This document shows positions 45,712 to 55,065 of a DNA stretch of 64,000 bases, piece by piece. The position numbers and the translations under genes are program-made. The stretch's first letter is position 1. Every line of letters begins with the position of its first letter. The stretch covers positions 62,001 through 126,000 of the forward strand of contig RDXX01000010.1 in assembly GCA_004292955.1 (NCBI GenBank). Direction: 5' to 3'. The notes beneath the pieces were generated by a model, which worked only from the letters and a program-made list of their open reading frames with translations, made no database searches and had not been told where the DNA came from. The DNA comes from Oscillatoriales cyanobacterium. GTDB taxonomy: Bacteria; Cyanobacteriota; Cyanobacteriia; Cyanobacteriales; Microcoleaceae.

Positions 45712-46632
45712 ATGCTTCAAAATATTCAAAATAATCGTTTCAAAGACCGCCGTATTCAGTTTATCCGAGCTCATCAAGAAGCTTTTGATGTTGAGCCAAC
45801 CTTTCCTCTCCCTCTTTTTGAAGAGATAATTATTGAAATAGAAGGTATATGTAGTGTTAAACCGTCTTGCAAAGTTGAAGGTAGTCAACTGCTAGCAGGA
45901 CGTTATGAGACTGTTGTTCTCCCTATGAGAAAAACTTGGCCAAAATTGCTAACTCATACGTTTAAGTTCTTGGATAAAATCGAGAATCGGTTAGGTGTAC
46001 GTCTCAATCGTAAATCGTTTGAGCAGTTTGTCGCAGCACATATTGGCTCCCGCAAAATTATGGATAACACGATTGGCATTCACTTAAGTTCAAAGCTGGA
46101 AGATTCCAGTGTGATGCTGTATATCCATCTCGACACGGAGGAAGATTGTGAAGAATTAGCAAGGACAGCGATCGCTCTTGATGGTGGTCACTACTCAGAT
46201 GAATTAACACAGGTTCTGATTAGAGATATGGGCGTCATCGGTTTTGAACTTTTCTTCGATGGTCGTACTCACCTGACTCTATGTCCTGTTACTCCAGCAC
46301 AGCCTGGATCATTAGGAAACAGAGGAAAGTATTTGACACCATACATACAAAAATACTTTTCAGAAAAAGTGAATTCCATTTTCAGGGAATCATCTATCTT
46401 CAAAATATGCTTCTCTAAAGCTTATGCAAGGCCAGTTTTAGGGTTTTACTTCAAAAACCTCAAAGACATACCAAAATATTTTAGGTTTAATAGCTTAGGT
46501 GATAGGATTTATGGCTTTTGTCAAAGTCAAACTTCTATCATTTTTTCTGGTGTGTATGTTACAGAGCAAGAGTTAGAAAACAGTCGATTAGAAAATTTTA
46601 ATTTTTACTACATTCGATATGAAGAATATTAA
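45712..46632 (+). CDS. patF: PatF-family prenyltransferase-like protein, copy 2
   Basis: 306 residues, closely related to copy 1 in the first two thirds: FKDRRIQFIRAHQEAFDVEPTFPLPLFEE, the SRKIMDNTIGIHLSSKLEDSSVMLYIHLDTEEDCEELARTAIALDGGHYSDE block and VLIRDMGVIGFELFFDGRTHLTLCPVTPAQPGSLGNRGKYLTPYIQKYFSEKVNSIF. The C-terminal third is more divergent. Cyanobactin clusters with two F genes, such as tru, are known; one copy may be active on side chains and the other have a different or no role. Copy 1 and 2 sit 65 bases apart, so they look like a local duplication that predates some divergence. Confidence 0.92.
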   Translation: MLQNIQNNRFKDRRIQFIRAHQEAFDVEPTFPLPLFEEIIIEIEGICSVKPSCKVEGSQLLAGRYETVVLPMRKTWPKLLTHTFKFLDKIENRLGVRLNRKSFEQFVAAHIGSRKIMDNTIGIHLSSKLEDSSVMLYIHLDTEEDCEELARTAIALDGGHYSDELTQVLIRDMGVIGFELFFDGRTHLTLCPVTPAQPGSLGNRGKYLTPYIQKYFSEKVNSIFRESSIFKICFSKAYARPVLGFYFKNLKDIPKYFRFNSLGDRIYGFCQSQTSIIFSGVYVTEQELENSRLENFNFYYIRYEEY

Positions 46633-47032
46633 CTACATCCGTAATTTTGATTGTTTTTGAAAAAGATTCTGATGAGGAAATCAAAACTGAAGACTACTAG
46701 AGCAATTTCCACTCTGATGCGGTACACCACAAGGAACGCAAGTATTCTGCCCCTAAAGTTGGATTGACTTTACAGGTTTGGAAACCGCTATACATCCTGC
46801 ACTCAGCACAATAAAATCCGAACAATAGGCAACGCCGCCAATCAGAACATCATGAATCTATCTTTCAAACAGCGCGTCAAACAGTCGTTCAACAGTCTGA
46901 AAAAAATGATAACCTTCTAACATTACACTGCTCCAATTGTTAACATCAAATAAGATTCCATTTATAATAATTTCATCGATCGCTATTGCCATTGACTCAC
47001 TTTCCCAATCATCGTTTCCCATTATCTACGCC
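46633..47032. other. Spacer before patG
   Basis: About 400 bases with no convincing gene; a longer in-frame start for patG at 46937 would use its last 96 bases but reads as hydrophobic, unrelated sequence. I see no terminator here, so patG may be transcribed from its own promoter. Confidence 0.5.
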
Positions 47033-50000
47033 ATGAGCAATCACCCTTTCGCGGTTTCCCTCAACCCTTTTGTCCAAGTCAAAAGCGCCGAAGACTACTA
47101 CACCCTGCACTCGGCAGAATCCGATCCGACCGCTTTGCTAACCCTTGCCACAACGCCCGGAATCGGTATGGCTCTGGATCGTCTCAAGGAAGGCAACACC
47201 ACCACCGCATCTCTCGTGCAAGGGTTAGCCGAACTCGATGGTCGGGCAGCCGGGGAACAGTTTGCAGTGACGCTACAACAATTGGATGAGCGGAGTTGGC
47301 TCAGTTACGCTGTGTTGCCGCTGGCAGTGGCGGTTCCGATGGTGGATTCTGCTGAGTTGAATTTGACCGAACTCTACTGGACACAAACCCGTCTGGGCCT
47401 GTCCCGCTTTGCCTACCAACATCCCTATGAAGGCACAATGGTGCTGGAGTCCCCGCTCTCGAAGTTTCGGGTCAAGCTCCTCGACTGGCGAGCAAGTGCG
47501 CTCCTGGCTCAACTCGCCCAGCCCCAAACCTTAGCAACACTGACGCCACCGCCCTACCTCGGACCAGAAACTGCCTATCAGTTCCTCAATTTGCTTTGGG
47601 CTGCGGGGTTTCTGACGGCTGACCCTGAACCCCCCTCGCTCCAGCTTTGGGAGTTTCACAACCTGCTGTTCCATAGCCGCAGCCGCTTGGGTCGTCATGA
47701 CAATCCAACAGTAGATGAAAAGTTTGACCAGTGGTCGAATTTCCCGGTGGTGAAGCCGCCCATGAGCGACCGGATTGTACCGCTACAGCGTCCGCATTTG
47801 GGGACGTTGATGTGTAACGATGCCACGCTCACGCAAGCGATCGAAGCACGAAAATCCGTTCGAGATTATGATGAGAACCATCCAATGTCGGTCGAGCAAC
47901 TGGGCGAACTACTGTATCGCACTGCCCGTGTTAAGGAATTAATTAACCAAGACCAGCTAATTAGTAAAGATTTGCAAAAAAAGTTAGGTACTGTTGCAGA
48001 TTTTGACTATGGCGAGTTGAGCCGACGGGCTTATGCTGGTGGCGGGGGAATGTATGAATTAGAAATTTATCCGGTGGTACGGCATTGTCAAGGCTTGAAT
48101 TCAGGGGTGTATCACTACGACCCTCTCAATCACCAGCTAGAGCAGCTACTAGAATGGGGGGATGATATTTTAGTTGCGTTAGGTTATGGCTTGGTCGAGA
48201 AATTCTGGGATCCACGTCCACAAGTGACGTTAGTAATTACAGCACGGTTCGGTCGCATATTTCGTCGCTATTACGCTATCGCTTATTCGACTGTGCTTAA
48301 GAATCTTGGACTGCTCTATCAAAACTTTTACTTGGCGGCAACCAATATGGGTCTGGCTCCCTGTGCAGTGGGGGCTGGGGATAGCGATGCTTTTGGTCGA
48401 GCGATAGGCCTAAACTATTTGGAAGAGTCGGCTGTCGGAGAATTTTTGCTCGGGTCGTTGCCCAACCGCAATGTTGAAGCAAGTGGACTGGAGTCGATTG
48501 AGGTTGATAGCTCAGAATATCAGACTGAGACTATGGTCTCGGCTAGGGAGACTGAATTGGGTGGAGTTGAGGCTAAGCCTGAGTCTGGTGAGACAGGAGT
48601 ATTGAGAAATCAGCTTGAGCCAGTTGGGCTAGTGGCAGAAATTCCGCCGCCTGGGGTGTGGGACAGTTCTGACAATACCTCGGTAAAAGTTGAGGACATT
48701 GGGGCTGAGGCTGTTGACTTGGCTCCTTCAGATTTACTCTCCCAGACTCCAGATTCATCCAGTGTCGCTGAGGGTGAAAGATCGTCAGCGGCGGTTTCAG
48801 CTAGTAAAGTTGATAGCTCTGCAACCAAACTATCGCTGGCACTCCACCCCCATGACCTCGACGATCGCATTCCTGGACTGGCCCAACTCCACAACCAAAC
48901 TCTCGGCGACCCCCGCATCACGATTGTAATTCTAGACGGCGACCCAGATTACACATTGTCCTGCTTTGCTGGAGCTGAAGTCTCCAAGGTGTTTCCCTAC
49001 TGGCACGAACCAGCAGAACCAATCAGCCCACAAGATTACGCCACCTACCAAGCAATCCGCGACCAGGGGCTAAAGGGTAAAAAGAAGGAAGATGCATTCT
49101 ACGCTGCCCTCCCAAAAAACAAGGAGCGGGTTGAACTCAATGACCATGCCTGCCACGTCACCAGTATCATTGTGGGGCAAGAACACAGTCCTGTTTTCGG
49201 TGTGGCTCCCAAGTGTCGGGTAATTAATATGCCCCATGATGCACTAGGAAACTATGCCGATATGCTGTCACCCCTCAACATAGCCCGTGCCTTCGACTTA
49301 GCCTTAGAGTTGGGAGCAAATATTATCCACTGCGCTTTTTGTCGCCCCACCCAAACGGGAGAAGGAGAAGAGATCCTTGTCCAAGCGATTAAGAAATGTC
49401 AAGACAACAATATTTTGATCGTCGCGCCGGTGGGGAACAATGTACACCAATACTCGTGTCTGCCCGCCATGCTGCCGGGAACTTTGGCAGTGGGAGCCGC
49501 AAAAGTCGATGGTACACCGTGTAAATTTAGCAACTGGGGCGGCAACAACACAGAAGAAGGCATCCTTGCTCCGGGTGAAGATATTCTAGGGGCGCAACCC
49601 TGCACCGAAAAACCTGTGCGTCAGACAGGAAGCAGCATGGCTGCTCCTGTCATCACGGGCATTTCTGCGCTGCTGATGAGTTTGCAACTGCGAGAAGGAA
49701 AACCCATCGATGCCGAAGCCATCCGAGCCGCCCTACTCAACACCGCGATTCCCTGCGACCCAAAGGTTGTAGAAGAACCGGAACAATGTCTGCGCGGCTT
49801 TGTCAATATCCCCGGCGCAATGAGAGTGCTGTTTGGGCAACCCTCCCTCACCATTTCCTTCGCGGGCGACAAAGTGACCCGCACCGAACGTGCTGGATAT
49901 GCCATGCCTAGTGCTACGGTTGCCCCGGCTGGCATCACCGCCGCTATAACGGCTACTGATACCAGCCCAGCCGTGCAACCCGCCACTCTTGCTACACCCA

Positions 50001-50905
50001 CAGAAGCATCCGTTACTGTTGCTGACTCCGCCACAGTGGAAGCCAGCACCGCCTATTCTGGCAACGTTTACGCCCTAGGGACTCTTGGCTACGACTTCGG
50101 GGATGAAAGCCGCCGCGACACTTTCAAGCAACTGATGGCCCCCTCCGAAATCAACGGTATCATGGTGCCCGCAGACCCCTACGATGCCCGCCAGATGATC
50201 GAATACCTCGATCGCAACCCCGATGAAAGCCGTTCGTTAATCTGGATATTGAACTTGGATGGAGACACGATCTATGCCCTAGATCCAACAGGGCCGTTTT
50301 CAACAGATATCTACGAGATATTTCTGCTCATGTTGGCGGGGCAACTAGAGCCAGAAACCAGCGATGAGTTTGTAGAGCGGATCAGCGTACCCGCCCGACG
50401 CACCAACCGCACGGTGGAACTCTTCTCCGGTGAAGTTGTGCCTGTGGTGAAGGTACATGACGTGCGGGGGATGTACGGCTGGAAAGTGAATGCTCTGGTG
50501 AACGCGGCAATGGTGCGAATCTCTCGTCAAGTAGACGAAGCCCAAGAACCGATCGTCCGACAAGCTCTGACCTCCTTCCTCAACCGAGTCTACAACGATC
50601 TCCGGAATTTGGGGCAGACTTCGCGCGATCGAGCGCTCAACTTCGCTGCCACTAACATATTCCAAGCCGCTGTGACCTTTGCTCGGGCGATCGCCCAGCG
50701 TCGTCAACTGGACACCATTACAGTGGAAAAAAGCCCTTTCTGTCGCCTCAACAGTGACTGTTGGGATGTCAAGCTAGAGTTCTTCGACCCGGAAAGCAGT
50801 AGTCGATCGCGCAAGGTTTTCCGCTTTACCCTTGATGTGGTGCAGCCGATGCCAGTCACTTTGGGTGAGGTGAGGAGCTGGTCAATCCCTGGTAAAGTGA
50901 GTTGA
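47033..50905 (+). CDS. patG: Macrocyclase PatG with N-terminal oxidase, subtilase and C-terminal domains
   Basis: 1290 residues from ATG 47033. Three parts: an FMN-dependent oxidase (SagB/nitroreductase-like, about 230-480, with ARKSVRDYDENH and FGRIFRRYYAIAYSTVLKNLGLLYQNFYLAATNMGLAPCAVG) that would aromatise azolines; a long acidic Ser/Glu linker; a subtilisin-like macrocyclase (about 600-930) with Asp635 (VILDGDPDYT), His708 (HACH) and Ser868 (TGSSMAAP); and a C-terminal domain from 1010 (GNVYALGTLGYDFGDESRRD) also found in PatA. The protease cuts before the AFDG-type signal and joins the freed ends. A lid insertion (EPISPQDYATYQAIRDQGLKGKKKEDAFYAALPKNKERVELNDHA) between the Asp and His motifs is the macrocyclase hallmark that blocks solvent. 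All three parts are intact. It ends the cluster. Confidence 0.97.
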   Translation: MSNHPFAVSLNPFVQVKSAEDYYTLHSAESDPTALLTLATTPGIGMALDRLKEGNTTTASLVQGLAELDGRAAGEQFAVTLQQLDERSWLSYAVLPLAVAVPMVDSAELNLTELYWTQTRLGLSRFAYQHPYEGTMVLESPLSKFRVKLLDWRASALLAQLAQPQTLATLTPPPYLGPETAYQFLNLLWAAGFLTADPEPPSLQLWEFHNLLFHSRSRLGRHDNPTVDEKFDQWSNFPVVKPPMSDRIVPLQRPHLGTLMCNDATLTQAIEARKSVRDYDENHPMSVEQLGELLYRTARVKELINQDQLISKDLQKKLGTVADFDYGELSRRAYAGGGGMYELEIYPVVRHCQGLNSGVYHYDPLNHQLEQLLEWGDDILVALGYGLVEKFWDPRPQVTLVITARFGRIFRRYYAIAYSTVLKNLGLLYQNFYLAATNMGLAPCAVGAGDSDAFGRAIGLNYLEESAVGEFLLGSLPNRNVEASGLESIEVDSSEYQTETMVSARETELGGVEAKPESGETGVLRNQLEPVGLVAEIPPPGVWDSSDNTSVKVEDIGAEAVDLAPSDLLSQTPDSSSVAEGERSSAAVSASKVDSSATKLSLALHPHDLDDRIPGLAQLHNQTLGDPRITIVILDGDPDYTLSCFAGAEVSKVFPYWHEPAEPISPQDYATYQAIRDQGLKGKKKEDAFYAALPKNKERVELNDHACHVTSIIVGQEHSPVFGVAPKCRVINMPHDALGNYADMLSPLNIARAFDLALELGANIIHCAFCRPTQTGEGEEILVQAIKKCQDNNILIVAPVGNNVHQYSCLPAMLPGTLAVGAAKVDGTPCKFSNWGGNNTEEGILAPGEDILGAQPCTEKPVRQTGSSMAAPVITGISALLMSLQLREGKPIDAEAIRAALLNTAIPCDPKVVEEPEQCLRGFVNIPGAMRVLFGQPSLTISFAGDKVTRTERAGYAMPSATVAPAGITAAITATDTSPAVQPATLATPTEASVTVADSATVEASTAYSGNVYALGTLGYDFGDESRRDTFKQLMAPSEINGIMVPADPYDARQMIEYLDRNPDESRSLIWILNLDGDTIYALDPTGPFSTDIYEIFLLMLAGQLEPETSDEFVERISVPARRTNRTVELFSGEVVPVVKVHDVRGMYGWKVNALVNAAMVRISRQVDEAQEPIVRQALTSFLNRVYNDLRNLGQTSRDRALNFAATNIFQAAVTFARAIAQRRQLDTITVEKSPFCRLNSDCWDVKLEFFDPESSSRSRKVFRFTLDVVQPMPVTLGEVRSWSIPGKVS

Positions 50906-50973
50906 ACGCACTGGTGACGGACTCACGTCACAAGAGTCGGTATGACATGAGCTTCTAGGCCATTCCAGAATTT

Positions 50974-51112
50974 CCTTGAACTGAGATCTTGCACCATTTT
51001 CAATTAGCCTTTCATGGGCGGGCGGGACGCCCACCCCACAAGAAAACTCACTCTTTGTGGAACAGGCCGGAAAGCCTGTTAAGCGAGAATGGTGCAAGAT
51101 CTCAGTTCAAGG
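50974..51112. repeat. MITE-like element with perfect 25-bp terminal inverted repeats
   Basis: The outer repeats CCTTGAACTGAGATC... (50974-50998) and its complement (51088-51112) match over all 25 bases. Inside are two GC-rich palindromes (GGGCGGGCGGGACGCCCACCC, and GGAACAGGCCGGAAAGCCTGTT) of the window's dispersed REP family. The 139-base element has no gene and lies right after patG, so its folded transcript could also end patG transcription. Confidence 0.9.
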
Positions 51113-51173
51113 TACTCGTAATTTTAGGAATAATCCTAATACCTTTGCGCGACTTAAGTTAAAGAGTTTTTAT

Positions 51174-51197
51174 GAACAGGCATCTTGTCTGTTCCAC
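51174..51197. repeat. GAACAGGC...TGTTCCAC repeat copy
   Basis: GAACAGGCATCTTGTCTGTTCCAC, an imperfect palindrome and a copy of the REP-like family found at 839, 19802 and in the 50974 element. It lies just upstream of the DUF5829-like gene. Confidence 0.75.
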
Positions 51198-51230
51198 AAT
51201 TTGTATTGCTAAGGCTCAAGAAGTAAAAAC

Positions 51231-52028
51231 ATGGGAATAGAATTTAACCATTTATATATTACTCTCGACACAGAAACACTAGAGTCAATAGCCAAATCAG
51301 AGTTCATTAGCCAAGAATTCTGCACAATATCCAGAGATACCGTAGAAACTGATACAGAGAGTTGGGCGGGTACTTATCTCAGAGGGAAACATAGCTATCT
51401 TGAGCTTTTTGCACCAGGGGGTGCTGAAGGGTTTAGGGAAGGTTTTTCGGGTATTGGTTTCAATAGTAAACAAGCAGGACAGATTGATATTGTAGATGAA
51501 AAACTAAAATCCTTAGTCGCCCAAGAAACGTTTTCTGATTTGCAAATTCGTCAAACCGAAGATGGAAAAGTACCCTGGTTTCATTATTGGGCGCTCAAAT
51601 CAGAGAGAGAAGCCTTCAGTGCGTGGTTGATGGAATTTCATCAGGATTATTTAGACTATAAAAACATCAAGCTTACCAGTGCTGGTTGCTTTGACCGTGC
51701 TGCTTATCTAAAAAACCTTGCTACCTCCGAAACTTCTTTATTTGAAGACATTTCAGAAGTTCATCTTGAATTGACTTTAGCGGAACACGAGGAACTAGCA
51801 TTACTACTTCGAGTCTTTGGCTATCACTCATCTTGCTCAGGAGATATTACTACCTATCGTTCTCATGGTTTTACTTTACAAGTATCTCAGAAAGTTGCTC
51901 CAAGTTATCGAATTCGCAAGGTTGTTTGCACGATGAAGGATCAAGTTCATCAGCAAAGAAAGTTCACTTTCGGTGATAATGCACAGTTAAATGTGGGTGG
52001 AGAGTTGGCAATTTGGCAGTTTGGATGA
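51231..52028 (+). CDS. DUF5829-like protein of unknown function
   Basis: 265 residues. The opening IEFNHLYITLDTETLESIAKSEFISQEFCTISRDTV and the WAGTYLRGKHSYLELFAPGGAEGFREGFSGIGFNSK block resemble a family annotated DUF5829 and related VOC-superfamily (glyoxalase/dioxygenase-like) proteins: FNHLYI is a typical first strand with a metal-binding His, and YLELF a strand with a metal-binding Glu. I cannot tell whether it is an enzyme. It is 325 bases after patG with two REP/MITE elements in between, on the same strand. A function in product modification or self-protection is possible only as a guess. No signal peptide. Confidence 0.6.
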   Translation: MGIEFNHLYITLDTETLESIAKSEFISQEFCTISRDTVETDTESWAGTYLRGKHSYLELFAPGGAEGFREGFSGIGFNSKQAGQIDIVDEKLKSLVAQETFSDLQIRQTEDGKVPWFHYWALKSEREAFSAWLMEFHQDYLDYKNIKLTSAGCFDRAAYLKNLATSETSLFEDISEVHLELTLAEHEELALLLRVFGYHSSCSGDITTYRSHGFTLQVSQKVAPSYRIRKVVCTMKDQVHQQRKFTFGDNAQLNVGGELAIWQFG

Positions 52029-52159
52029 CTGAAGCAATAAGTTTAAAAATAGCGGTATCCCTTTGTTTGGTAGTGCAACTGATAAATTTGGCAACCGCTT
52101 GCTACCCTATTTATCAGTTGCGTCATGTCCAATAATGTCAGCCCTCAAGCTTTATATTA

Positions 52160-52288
52160 TATAGCAATCCTAAATCATTCATGCAGATATGTAGGGGCGG
52201 TGCCCCCGTGCCCGCCCTCCGGGCGATTTGGGCAACCACGGGGGGATTGCCCCTACAAGAATTATGCAAATGATTTAGGATCGCTATA
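52160..52288. repeat. MITE-like element, ~20-bp imperfect inverted repeats
   Basis: TATAGCAATCCTAAATCATT (52160-52179) pairs with AATGATTTAGGATCGCTATA (52269-52288) with one mismatch. The inside is rich in GC palindromes (GGGGCGGTGCCCC and GGGCGGGCACG-like). The same left end occurs again at 54671. It lies between convergent genes. Confidence 0.85.
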
Positions 52289-52289
52289 G

Positions 52290-52384
52290 GACTTACGCAA
52301 AAACTCCGGGTTCTGACAAAAATCGTCGCTTTTTAGATGAATATTGACGCAGAACCCTGGTTTTGTGCCTCCCGTGCGTAAGTC
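52290..52384. repeat. Short element sharing the ends of the 33155 insertion sequence
   Basis: GACTTACGCA... at 52290 and ...TGCGTAAGTC at 52384 match the first ten bases of the IS at 33155-34292. The 95 bases between hold no gene, so this could be a non-autonomous derivative that relied on that transposase. No CTAG duplication is visible, so the relation rests on the ends only. Confidence 0.7.
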
Positions 52385-52393
52385 CTGTATTAC

Positions 52394-54550
52394 TCAAATA
52401 TTGATGCTGAGAGGGATTTTTGAAGGCTGCAAAAATCGATAAGACACCAGCCTTTGGGCATCTGCTTCGAGAATTTTTGCTTCGATGTCATTCAGGTTTA
52501 CCTTGAATTTCTCGAAAGCTCTTTTCAACTGCGGCTCGACAAAAGATGAACCGGGGTAATCGAGGAGGTTCGTATAGTAAACTGAACCCAACAAATAAAG
52601 CACTTCTATTTGGAGTAATGCTCGCTCTAGTGGCGGTAGCGAACCCATGAAATTTTGCTGCTGTGCGGAGTTGGTAGGTGCTGGAGAATAGCAACCCAAA
52701 GGAAATGCTGGTGCGTAGGTCATCAAGCCACTTTGCGGAAAGTTAACAGCAGCGTGTTGGGCGCTAGCTGCAAAGATAACCGTAGAGATGGCCTCTACTA
52801 AATAATCTAAGCTTGCAATCCGACCGTCAGCATTTTCGCCAATATAGCAGTGTCCTTTGGCAAACAATTCACCAGCCCAATTTTGCAGTTGTCGATCTGC
52901 CACTACGGACTTATCGCTAGAATAGTGCAGGCGCAGGTATTCGCCCACCCACTGATGGATCGCATCCCAAATTAGTTGTCCGTCATCTCGATAAGGATAA
53001 ATCGGTAATTGCTGGGAATTATTGACACCCCGTTTTTCTAAAGTTCGGGGGAAGGCAACTTCATTAAAGTTAGCTAAGTGGCTCATCGCTTCTTTAATAG
53101 CGAGTTGGCCGTTACTGCCTATAGTGGCACTCAATAAGAAGTCTATAGGCCCTTCTGGTGCTAATAAATTCTTATGTGCGCCGTAATTAATCAAGATAGT
53201 ACCTTGCAAGTGAGGTTTCAACAAAACCATTACAGGATGACTTTTATCGGTAAAGCAGCGATTAGTTGCCAGAACAAAAGGCTCAATAAATAAGTGAGTC
53301 TGAGCTAGGTGAGATATCAGCTCGTGGTAATTGCTATCTGCCATTTGCACGACGGTTTTAGCTGTCATCCAGTTGTCGCCATCTAGGGGCGTAAATACAG
53401 GATTGTTATCCCCCGGAACTTGTTGGCAGCGAATTGCTATTGGCCGTAAATTTCGATCTTGACACTGTTCGGGCGGTACTGCAAATAATGCGATTGGAGC
53501 ATACATATACTTTGGCAACCCACCAATATCGCTATTGACTAAACTATCGAGCTTGGAATAATCTGCTAGATAAAGTCGCCCGGATTGCAGTGCTGCTTCT
53601 AGATTATCTTCATGCAGAATCTCTCCGTACTGTTCGCTGGTAATTAACAGGCGCTCGTCTAGTTCTTGGATTTGATTGAGCATTACAGGGTTTGGCCCTG
53701 CTACTTGCATATAAGCAAAAACTGCATCTTGTTGGAAATTTCCTACAGTTGCGGGTCTGATTGTTAACGGGTTGAGTAAGTTTTCGTAATCTTCGAGAGT
53801 CGGATTGACAGTACCGCGTACAAGTATTTCCGTAGAATCAGCTTCCTGGTTAATCAATTCTTCTCCCAAACATCTAGCAATTCCTTGAAGGTGCTTGTAT
53901 AATTCTTTGTCAACTTCCTCAACTTCCTCAACTTCCTCGAATTGAGCGACTTCCTCAATTTCATCAACTCGGTCAACTTCATCGAGTTGCTCGCTTTTGA
54001 GATTTCGTGCAGATTTCACTTCTAAGTTTCCGCTGAGTTCAGCTTGTATTTCTCGATCTATTCGATCGAATACATTTTCAACTTCACTAAAATCCCCTGT
54101 CAAGGGAATGCTACTTTTAACCTTGGGGGATACTTTTCGCTCCAAGACTGATTCTAGTTTTAAAACAGCATTAGTTAATTCTGCTTGTCCCTGGGCTGCC
54201 CTTATTTCACGCTCGATAGACTCTAACGAATCAATTTCACGCTCGTTTGACAGCGAGCTTTTGAGAAGATTAGCCGACTTTTCAGCCTCGCTCAAAATAC
54301 TCAGCGTACTCAACACTAAACTCACCCATTTCAGGCTGGGAAGTTCATCGGCTTTAGGCAGTCTAGGCAGGTTGGCGATCGGACTAAGTGGCACCTCAGT
54401 CATAGCTAGAGGAGCTAAAACTGTATAGTCATATTCGTATTTACCAGATACAATCAACCTGCGAGCCAAAGGAACCGTTGCTAAAAAAGTGACGAAACGG
54501 TACAGCGTTTGAATGATTTCTTGCCTGGAAAAAGACATATTTTGCTCCAA
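52394..54550 (-). CDS. Lipoxygenase
   Basis: A 718-residue lipoxygenase, a non-heme iron dioxygenase of polyunsaturated fatty acids giving hydroperoxides (oxylipins). Iron ligands are in place: H414 and H419 (HLAQTHLFIEP), H599 and N603 (HAAVNFPQ), and Ile718 as the C-terminal residue (SINI). This is the plant/animal-type catalytic domain (about 230-718). Before it lies about 230 residues without a recognisable PLAT domain, including a Glu/Val-rich acidic stretch (about 190-215) encoded by tandem TTCCTCAAC-like words. An ATG at residue 5 is an alternative start. It stands alone on the minus strand, between MITEs and a partly duplicated patA relic, with no lipase or hydroperoxide lyase gene nearby. 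Confidence 0.95.
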   Translation of the reverse strand: MEQNMSFSRQEIIQTLYRFVTFLATVPLARRLIVSGKYEYDYTVLAPLAMTEVPLSPIANLPRLPKADELPSLKWVSLVLSTLSILSEAEKSANLLKSSLSNEREIDSLESIEREIRAAQGQAELTNAVLKLESVLERKVSPKVKSSIPLTGDFSEVENVFDRIDREIQAELSGNLEVKSARNLKSEQLDEVDRVDEIEEVAQFEEVEEVEEVDKELYKHLQGIARCLGEELINQEADSTEILVRGTVNPTLEDYENLLNPLTIRPATVGNFQQDAVFAYMQVAGPNPVMLNQIQELDERLLITSEQYGEILHEDNLEAALQSGRLYLADYSKLDSLVNSDIGGLPKYMYAPIALFAVPPEQCQDRNLRPIAIRCQQVPGDNNPVFTPLDGDNWMTAKTVVQMADSNYHELISHLAQTHLFIEPFVLATNRCFTDKSHPVMVLLKPHLQGTILINYGAHKNLLAPEGPIDFLLSATIGSNGQLAIKEAMSHLANFNEVAFPRTLEKRGVNNSQQLPIYPYRDDGQLIWDAIHQWVGEYLRLHYSSDKSVVADRQLQNWAGELFAKGHCYIGENADGRIASLDYLVEAISTVIFAASAQHAAVNFPQSGLMTYAPAFPLGCYSPAPTNSAQQQNFMGSLPPLERALLQIEVLYLLGSVYYTNLLDYPGSSFVEPQLKRAFEKFKVNLNDIEAKILEADAQRLVSYRFLQPSKIPLSINI

Positions 54551-55065
54551 AAAAATATTACTAGATTGGGTGAATCGAGAAGTTACTAGATTGGGTTAAT
54601 CGAGATTAGATTCTTCAGTATTGGTTGGTAACAGTTTGACTCTTAATTTTGTATTAGTTGCATCAGTTGATATAGCAATCCTAAATCATTTGTGAATTTC
54701 TTACTCCCTCCTTTTGTTAAGGAGAGGGTTGGGGTGGCGGAAAAAATTTACGACTCCTGCAAGGATTGCTACAGATTTTTAGCTGCTTGCGACTGCTACC
54801 AATCAAGAACTGGCAAGTTGTCGGCTCGGGATTAAAGTTGAAAGCCCAACCCAAAAATCCACTGTTTAACGAACTCAGCTAATATAGCATACCTGCTGAG
54901 CGACATCAGAATTCTCCTCACAGACCACCATCAGGAAGCTCGCAGGTGAAAGAAAGTCGATCGCGAGCGTTGTGGATTGATGCTTGGTTGCAAGACGGCT
55001 TGCGCCAGAGAGCAATAGCGCCAGCAAAGGCTGGAAGCTAGTTCTCATCCTAGTTCTGTGCTTGA
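54551..55065. other. Spacer with a broken repeat end
   Basis: About 515 bases without a credible gene. TATAGCAATCCTAAATCATT at 54671-54690 matches the left end of the element at 52160; the matching right end near 54775 (AGGATTGCTA) is degenerate. The remainder has no feature I recognise. Confidence 0.6.

Noticed and set aside
46937-47032. Earlier start for patG
   Set aside because: It adds 32 residues of hydrophobic, unrelated sequence; the ATG at 47033 gives the standard start.
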